Assembly: GCA_004151065.3 (NCBI GenBank)
Contig: NWUY0304412985.1
Coordinates: forward strand, 1-13,895
Length of the DNA stretch: 13,895 bases
Source of the DNA: Larix sibirica
Taxonomy: Eukaryota > Streptophyta > Pinopsida > Pinales > Pinaceae
Direction: 5' to 3'
A program made the position numbers and the translations under genes. Shown one piece after another: positions 7,912 through 13,895 of the stretch (positions are counted from its first letter, which is position 1; every line of letters starts with the position of its first letter). The notes beneath the pieces are model-generated. The model had not been told where the DNA came from and ran no database searches. It saw only the letters and a program-made list of their open reading frames with translations.

Positions 7912-8211
7912 ATGGATAAAACCAGGGTCCAACCAACCTTTGACAATAATGTGGATGAAATCCCATAAAGTGGGGGAGGTTCTTCACCCTTGGATTTGGT
8001 GGACTCACTCTCCAAGAATGTACATCTATCTATTCAAGAACTACTTTTAAGGTTAAAAGAGGGGTTAGGTTTGAACCATTCAAACCACTTGGCCGGCAGA
8101 GTAGGTAGAGGATTTATGAATTTGGGGACAAATATGAGTGATGTTTTTTGTTTTTTCTTTTATATTTGGATTGTAGGTGTGTATGTTTATCTGGCATTCT
8201 CTGGCCAATGA
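7912..8211 (+). pseudogene. Unidentified ORF with one in-frame stop
   Basis: An ATG at 7912 gives MDKTRVQPTFDNNVDEIP, then TAA at 7966-7968. The same frame goes on as SGGGSSPLDLVDSLSKNVHL, IQELLLRLKEGLGLNHSNHL, AGRVGRGFMNLG and a hydrophobic tail to the stop at 8209-8211. The first 80 or so codons look more like protein than the surrounding AT-rich DNA, but I recognise no family. The hydrophobic tail is T-rich and may be non-coding. CTGCAG just before 7911 could be a splice acceptor. It may be the last exon of a decayed gene or the end of a transposon ORF. Chance remains possible. Confidence 0.35.
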
Positions 8212-9630
8212 TGGGAATTGGAATAGTTTCCTAAGGTCTTCAGGCTGTCTGGGCTTTGTAATTGGTATTCTATGACATCTGTATAAAATCATGATAATCT
8301 TATTTAATTTTATTTTATGTTTAAAGTTTTATAAAATTATAATTTTATTTAAAATAAATTAATAAATTTTGTAATGAATATTAAAGAAGGTTTAGAATGA
8401 CCATAAAAATTAGTAATAAGAGAAAGTGGAAATATTATATTTTAATATAGTTGGTTAAAAATATTTTTAATATTGTGAATTTGAAAAATAATATAAATAT
8501 TGTTAAAATTAAAATGGATATTTCTGATTTATAGTAAAATTAATTGTTAAAGTAATTCAAAATATTTTAAAATTAGTGAGTTTGTAAAATACTTTTCAAA
8601 CTTATTGAATTACAAAACTATAATGATCTTGGTATTTTCATTTCCACAATATGTAATTATAAAAATAGCATTTTGAAAAATACTTAGTAAATTATTTTTA
8701 TTTGTATCATATATATTTTCAACTTGACTTTAAAAGATGGTAAAGAACACATCATGATAATTGATATTTTGAAAATCATAGAAATTTTGAAAATATTTAT
8801 ACTTAATCTTTAAGATATTTAGAATTGTAATATATAATTATTGAAGCATCAAAGTAAGATGTAAATTCATAGTAATTTAATATAAGGAGTTTCATTAATT
8901 TCTCACTATTATAAGTGTGAACATTTGGAGATTTCCCATTAAAATATAATGTTAAGTATATAAAAGATGTGAAAAATGGAGGTGTTGTCTTTATCTCCAC
9001 TTTTTATTATTTTTATATAAATTTAATAAATCAAAAATATTTGATTTCAATTAATTAATTGTCTAAACTATAAGTTTAGCCATATAAATTCATTTAAAAA
9101 ACATAAAATATACTTGAATCATAATTCTATGTAAATAAAATTTAAAAAAAAATATTTTTTGATAAGTATTATTTCATCTTTCAAATTTAAACCAAAAATT
9201 TATTAAAAAAGATACATAAAATAAAACATTTTATAAATATTTAAATTACATTTTTTGAAAAGAAGTTATTTAACTATTATATTTTTAAGATTCATAAATA
9301 ATAAAAATTAATCAAGTCAACAAAATAAGGTTAATATCTTATTATTAATATATTATTAAAATAGGTTTACAGCTAAACCATTATTTTGAAAAATTAATTT
9401 GATATAATAAAAAATTAATATTTTTTAACAAAAAATATTGCAATTAAAAATAGGTTCATAAAGTTTCATAATTAGACCATTCTTTTTTAAAACTCAATTT
9501 GAAATAAAAAATTAATATTTTCGAGGAAAAATTATTGTAATTCTAATCGAGATAGTTGTTAGTTGTTGGAATATATCCATTAACCTTATATTTGCCATGA
9601 TTTATAGTTATGGATTCCTTTAATTATAGT

Positions 9631-9818
9631 TGTTGATTACTTTATTATTATATAATAATAATAATGAAAGGTATTATGTATAATGAAAATTATTAAATAT
9701 TATTAATGATAGCTGTTGATTACTTTTTTTTTTGTTCCAAAGAGCTGTTGATTACCTTATTATATAATAATAATAATAAAAGAAGGTATTGTATAATAGA
9801 AAGTTATTTAATATTATT
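9631..9818. repeat. Imperfect direct repeat of about 75 bp
   Basis: A unit beginning TGTTGATTAC and running through TATATAATAATAATAAT, GGTATT and TTAATATTATT occurs at about 9631-9707 and 9746-9818. The 10-base head appears a third time at 9714. Poly-T and a short spacer lie between the units. Confidence 0.75.
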
Positions 9819-10322
9819 AGAAATAAGAAAGGATTAGGAAATGTGAGAGGTAGGCACGAAGAGTGGGAAAAGGCTTAGATTGTAAGTGAATGTAATTGGC
9901 AACATGGTTTTTTCATTTCCAATCCATGTAGTTAAATTTTGCATACGAATTGAGTGAAATCTTTGTAATCATTATGTTGGTTGTTTATTTGTCTTTGGTT
10001 GTCTATTTATGGCTGGTTATGTTTTATTTGTTTAGAATTAAATTAAATTATTTTCTTAAGATAATAATTAAATCATTCCTTGTGGGAAGATATCCATGTC
10101 TTCAACAGAAATGGTGTGAAATAAAGAATGTGTTATTGTTTGATGTTTATTTTATGGGTGTTGTTATTACGACATGGTTTATATATTATTTTTTATTAAT
10201 TTTATTATTAAAGCAACCAATGTGATTTTTAAAGATTAAAATGTTTTTAATTAAAATATTAATAATGAATGAAAGGTATATTGAAAAACCTATTTTTATG
10301 ATGAATTTGGCAGAAGCTTCCC

Positions 10323-10397
10323 ATAGAGATATCAAGTTCTTTATTATTTAATAACAAAATTTTATATAGAGATATTAAGCTCTTTACTATTTAATAA
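10323..10397. repeat. 32-bp imperfect direct repeat, spacing 43
   Basis: ATAGAGATATCAAGTTCTTT at 10323 and ATAGAGATATTAAGCTCTTT at 10366, both followed by a TATTTAATAA block, lie just upstream of LINE B. Confidence 0.85.
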
Positions 10398-10454
10398 AAG
10401 AACTTGCAAATATTAGGATTGCTAGGGTTTGGCTTTTTTTTAAACTAAATTTAG

Positions 10455-10707
10455 GGAGCTAAAATGCTATACTACAGACTTGGAGTTCGTCATCCGACAA
10501 GGATGGCCTAGTACCAACCAAGCCAAAAAGTAGGAATGCATTGATTTTTCCTGCAGTATTATTTTTAGTCTTCATAGGTCTTAGTTTTCATAATTGGGGT
10601 TAGTTTTTTCAAAGTTGTCGGGTCTTGTTTAGACCTGGACCACTTTATGTGACAGTCGTTTTTGTGTGGATTGGTTTGGTTTATGTCTATTGTCTTATTA
10701 TTGGCAA
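10455..10707 (+). other. 5' leader of LINE B
   Basis: It shares CTACAGACTTGGAGTT, a GGATGGCCTAGTACCAACCA block and similar spacing with copy A's leader. The ORF1 frame is open upstream of the ATG at 10708, with another ATG at 10666, but copy A supports 10708 as the start. Confidence 0.72.
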
Positions 10708-11625
10708 ATGGGGTGGTCCTCGACCACATGCTCCTCACAGCAGGAGGCAAGAAAAGGTGAGGTGGAAGCTATGACTAAGCGTACCTCCCCTATTTTCTCC
10801 CCGACATGCATTCAGGTAAACCCTGATAGTAATGTGGTTTATTGTTCCTCAGTGGTAAACGAGTGATCGGAGGTAAAAGAGCAATTACTCTCCCAGTCGG
10901 TGTCCCCTTCTGCTTTGAAGGTAAATTCCAGACCGGTTTTCTGCGGTGTCCCTAAACAAGATTCTGTTAATCTTGGTCTTTCCTGGAACAATCACAAACT
11001 TACAGGTGAAAAGGCTAGGGTTCGCAAACCAGGGAAAATAGAGAAGGCAAGGAAAGGAAGGGCTCTCTGCATTATTGGCGAGGACGTCACTATGGACATG
11101 GTACAGGCTTTGTCCTCGAGATCCCTTATTGGTAAATTTGAATATATAAAACTAAATAGGACTAAAATCATAGGTTGGATCACCAAGGTTTGGAAACCTC
11201 TTATTCATTATGTCCCTAAGGTTATTATGCTTGTGAATGGTTGGGTGTATTTCCACTTTCTTTCGGAGGAATCACTACAGTTGATTATGTCCAAGTTTTG
11301 GGTATTAGGTTCGAGGTCATTGGTTCTATGCAGGTGGCACACAACATTTGACCCATGGAAGGAAAAATTGCAAATGAAGCGCTTATGGGTTAAAATGCCA
11401 GGCTTTCCATTGTATTGTTGTTCTTTTCATGCATTTATGGATTTGGTAAACTCAATCGGTTCTTTCTTTTTTATTGAGGAAACAACATTGATGGCTACAG
11501 ATCGTCGATCTCCTAGGGTTCTGGTTGAAATGGACTCTCGTGAAGGTCCCCTGACTGAAATTGAAGTCAGATGGGCATATGGGGTTTTCATACAACAACT
11601 AGACTATTGGAAAATTCCATTTAGG

Positions 11626-11667
11626 TGCTTTAAATGCCATTCAACTAGTCATCTGCGTCAAGATTGT
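11626..11667 (+). other. CCHC zinc knuckle of LINE B ORF1
   Basis: CFKCHSTSHLRQDC has the spacing CX2CX4HX4C with all four zinc ligands. It follows DYWKIPFR, as in many plant LINE ORF1 proteins with DUF4283 and a zf-CCHC domain. Copy A has Tyr in place of the first Cys. Confidence 0.93.
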
Positions 11668-12503
11668 GATATGGACTCAAAGGAGAAGGACATGGGCTCA
11701 ATTGAGGTTTCTTCCTCAAGTGAAGAATTGGAAGATTCAGAACAAAGTATTTCCTTCCCACTTCCCTTGGATGATATCTCTGCGAAAGAATTCATGGGTA
11801 AGTTTCAACATTTTCTACCCCTACTTCTTAAATCTCTTACTGCTGATGAAATACTTGAATCTATGAAATTATTTGTTCGTGATTCTTCAGGATTTCCTTT
11901 ATTACACTCTTCCTCTACCCAAAGATGTTTATTTCCTTCTCCTTCGGAGGCTTCTAGCATGAATTTAGTGGGTCCTAATAGGAAGGATAATGATCTTGTT
12001 ATCCTTTCCAGTACTGGCCATTATGGGGAACTTGGTGGCAAGGGTAAGGGTAATAAGTCTGTTTCTCCAAATGATCTAGGTATCAGTATTTCTCCCTCTC
12101 CCATTGAAGATCCTACAATTGAGTTAGGGACCATTCCAACCACCAATTCTACTAGTAATCCTTCTACTTTTAACGTGGGTTCAATTAGGGTTTCGGATGA
12201 TATGGTTTTGGGGTCTGCTTTTCCTGTAACTTTTCCTTCTGAGGAGAAAACCCCTCTCCATATTTATGGTTCTAATGATGGGAGCTCTGGGAATGCCATC
12301 CCAATTGGCTCTATCAGACAGTCTAATGTCACTGTTAGAAAAAATTCGGGTAAATCGAAAAAGGAAAATGTGGTAAATTCTAGTCAGGAGAAGAAATGGG
12401 TGAACCCGAAGGTTTCGAATCTCACTTCTATTTCTGCAGTGTAAGACTTTGTTTCTCCTAAAATGCCTCTTAGAGCGGATGAGGAACATGTGAATGGTTC
12501 TCG

Positions 12504-12507
12504 ATGA
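12504..12507 (+). other. ATGA overlap joining ORF1 and ORF2 of LINE B
   Basis: ATG at 12504-12506 starts ORF2 (MILFSFNICGLGSQPKR). TGA at 12505-12507 is the ancestral ORF1 stop in the ORF1 frame (12502 + 3n). The present ORF1 reading stops earlier, at 12442, so the overlap is seen only by comparison with LINE A at 1683-1686. Confidence 0.8.
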
Positions 12508-13510
12508 TACTTTTTTCCTTTAACATCTGTGGGCTTGGCAGTCAGCCTAAAAGGGCTGCCATCGGGAGGATATTAGATCAAACTAGACTCGATGTCGTTA
12601 TGATATGGGAAACAATGTGTTCAGGAGCATCTGCTTGTGAACTTTTCCTCAAATTGAGACCAGGATGGAAATGTAGTGGGACGGATGCCAATGGGCACTC
12701 TGGTGGCTTACTTGTATCCTGGAATCCATTGGTGTTTGATTTTCTTCCTTTTAAAACTTGTGCATGCATCAAAATTGAGGGAAAATTCAGGGGTGTCGAT
12801 CACAACTTATGTTTCTTAATATCTATGGTCCTTACTATAATAGGAAGGATTTTTGGGACCTGATTTGCTCTCATGGTATTATTAAAGATCCAAATCTTAT
12901 ACTTGGGGGTGATCTCAATTTGACCATGTCTGAGATGGAAGTATGGGGCTCTAGCATTGATCCTCTGGCTTTGTATTTTAAGTATATCTTTGAGGATGAT
13001 GGTCTAATCGATATTATTCCGGCTTCTCTTATTCCAACTTGGTCAAATGGTAGGGTTGGAAGACCTGGAGTCACCAAAAGAATTGATCGGTACCTTATTA
13101 ATGAAACTCTGGCTGCTAATTTGGGGAGATACCACTAGTGGAGCATTCCAGCAGGCGTTTCAAACCATAAGGCTATTGCACTTCAGATTTATTTTGAGGT
13201 TTTAAAAAATTGTTATCCATTCAAATTTAGCAGTGCTTGGATCGAAGACACATAATTTTGTGATTTTTCAAGGAGTGTTGGTTAAATTTGTCAAATTTGG
13301 AGCACCATTCACCTTTGCATCTGTTTATGAATAATCTCTACAAGCTTCGGGCTGAGGTAATTAAATGGGACAAGCATAAAAAATAGTATTTGAATGTGGA
13401 CCTTTGTAACATTGAAGATTAGATATGTAAACTTGAGAATTCAACTAGGGATGACCTATTTACTCTAAATAGGAAGATGGAATTACTTCAGCTCGGAAAG
13501 CAGAAAGCGG
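12504..13510 (+). pseudogene. LINE B ORF2, endonuclease domain and linker, broken
   Basis: The EEP-type endonuclease starts at ATG 12504. Catalytic Asn (FNICG, 12522-12524) and Glu (WETM, 12609-12611) lie in the first frame. A 1-nt deletion near 12815-12818 shifts the frame, and reading goes on as NIYGPY (Tyr), GGDLN (Asp, Asn), TWSNGR and KRIDRYLIN. TAG at 13136-13138 follows GRYH. Next comes IPAGVSNHKAIALQI (SNH at 13160-13168), where L1 endonucleases have SDH. The linker continues with FKFSSAWIEDT and more stops (for example after EDT and HKK) to LNRKMELLQLGKQKAV. The nick-making role is lost here. Confidence 0.87.
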
Positions 13511-13895
13511 TGTTGATGCCCCAGAAATCGCAGCACCAACAGTTAGGGATTCTCCTCGGTAAGTAAGCCCAATTAGATCACTCACCATTCGGTGTGGGAA
13601 TCTGTCCGGTTAACGGTCCGGATACCGTGGGTGTGGTTGTTTAAGTTCTTTACCGGTTACAGCCTAGTTCACTGTTTATGTATTTTATTTTTAGTATGAG
13701 ATGCAAGTGCCCTAATTAAATGCATATAATTGAAAGGCAGAAACCACACTAGCGATGCGCAAGTTCTTACCTCCCATCTTACTGCTCCTGCCTTATCAAT
13801 TATCTACTTCTATTCTAAATTAATCTGACCTAGCTATCATATCCCTGCAGGGAGAAAGTTTGAATTAAGAGTAATATACTGGAAATGTACATACA
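13511..13895 (+). mobile_element. Possible left edge of an LTR retrotransposon inserted in LINE B
   Basis: Similarity to LINE ORF2 stops near 13510 and the next bases are TGTTGATGCCCCAG, a plausible LTR start (TG). The following 385 bases hold no ORF of note and differ in composition from the LINE (for example GGTTAACGGTCCGGATACCG near 13609). The right end, the CA terminus, a primer binding site and a target duplication would lie outside the window. It could equally be unrelated flanking DNA after a truncated LINE. Confidence 0.3.

Larger units (their letters stand above)
8212..10454. other. Very AT-rich non-coding block
   Basis: About 2.2 kb dominated by A and T, with poly-A/T runs and ATTATTATA-type simple sequence, and no supportable gene. 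The longest open frame (9950-10225, plus) begins with TTG, has extreme Phe/Leu/Ile/Val content and matches nothing. Local duplications lie at 9631-9818 and 10323-10397. Confidence 0.7.
10708..12507 (+). pseudogene. LINE B ORF1 (DUF4283-like RNA-binding protein with zinc knuckle), two premature stops
   Basis: The start is ATG at 10708 (MGWSSTTCSSQQ), shared with copy A. TGA at 10864-10866 interrupts it where copy A has Gly (GGA). The frame is then open from 10867 to TAA at 12442-12444, and copy A shows that the ancestral end is 16-20 codons further on, at TGA 12505-12507 (NGSR-stop). No ATG exists between 10867 and 11092, so a long product needs readthrough or a later start. Domains: DUF4283-like core at about 11060-11500 (ALCIIGEDVTMDM, VWKPLIHYVPKVIMLVNGWV, CRWHTTFDPW), zinc knuckle CX2CX4HX4C at 11626-11667 (CFKC-HSTS-H-LRQD-C), an acidic Ser-rich linker, a conserved FMGKF...ILESM block at 11791-11865, and a low-complexity tail. 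The full frame would have had about 599 codons, normal for plant LINE ORF1. The role would be RNA binding in the retrotransposition particle. Confidence 0.9.
10455..13510 (+). mobile_element. LINE copy B (same family as copy A), 5' portion
   Basis: This holds the leader, an ORF1 interrupted only by two stops, and ORF2 through the endonuclease and into the linker. The 5' edge is where similarity with copy A begins (GGGAGCTAAAA near 10455-10465). ORF2 similarity to copy A continues to about 13510 (DLFTLNRKMELLQL against A's EDLFSSTRKLELYNL), then the sequence changes abruptly to TGTTGATGCC. RT is therefore not in the window. Copy B is less decayed than A and probably younger, but it is disabled. 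Confidence 0.9.

Noticed and set aside
9950-10225. Open frame of 91 codons on the plus strand, hydrophobic
   Set aside because: It begins with TTG rather than ATG, lies in very AT-rich DNA, has the Phe/Leu/Ile/Tyr bias expected by chance there, and shows no family motif.
3640-10455. Helitron or Pack-MULE that captured gene pieces (CIPK, LRR, BAG)
   Set aside because: BAG keeps three exons with long introns and the pieces differ in strand. I found no paired terminal inverted repeats or a convincing Helitron 3' hairpin with CTRR. A chance cluster of relics fits as well.
12181-12489. Minus-strand open frame over the end of LINE B ORF1
   Set aside because: It is a shadow of the ORF1 coding frame, with no conserved counterpart in copy A.
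1-13895. A new working multi-gene system such as a defence or biosynthetic cluster
   Set aside because: Every recognisable gene is broken or partial, and their families have no common pathway. Nothing in the sequence supports a joint function.

Overview
This is plant nuclear DNA, a decayed and transposon-rich stretch of a seed-plant genome. The signs are spliced fragments of three plant gene families (CIPK protein kinase, BAG co-chaperone, leucine-rich-repeat receptor) and two L1-type LINEs with the plant ORF1 layout (DUF4283-like domain plus CCHC zinc knuckle). The style of the LINEs and the LRR protein would suit a gymnosperm, but I cannot fix the species. No intact protein-coding gene, tRNA, rRNA or CRISPR array is visible.

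Layout. (1) 1-3640, minus strand: LINE copy A with 5' leader, ORF1 pseudogene, and ORF2 pseudogene (endonuclease plus the first half of reverse transcriptase), running off the left edge. (2) 4129-4410, plus strand: a fragment of a CBL-interacting protein kinase (CIPK) gene, one complete 108-nt kinase exon plus the first codons of the next; a 77-bp tandem duplication has copied the intron/exon junction. (3) 4540-7127, minus strand: a BAG-family co-chaperone gene. Three exons keep their splice sites (intron 2 has a GC donor), but there is one 1-nt deletion and two nonsense codons, and the expected last exon is not found. (4) 5590-6213, minus strand: the 5' part of an LRR receptor-like gene, broken and lying inside BAG intron 1. 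(5) 7128-10450: mostly AT-rich non-coding DNA with short tandem duplications and one unidentified ORF (7912-8211, interrupted once). (6) 10455-13510, plus strand: LINE copy B, the same family as A but better preserved. (7) 13511-13895: different sequence starting with TG, possibly the edge of an LTR element inserted in copy B.

The two LINE copies point away from each other and share leader, ORF1, ORF2 and an ATGA overlap that joins ORF1 to ORF2. Comparing them shows where each frame broke. I see no working multi-gene system. The interest lies in the nested gene relics, the duplicated splice junction, and the LINE family that can be reconstructed by comparison.
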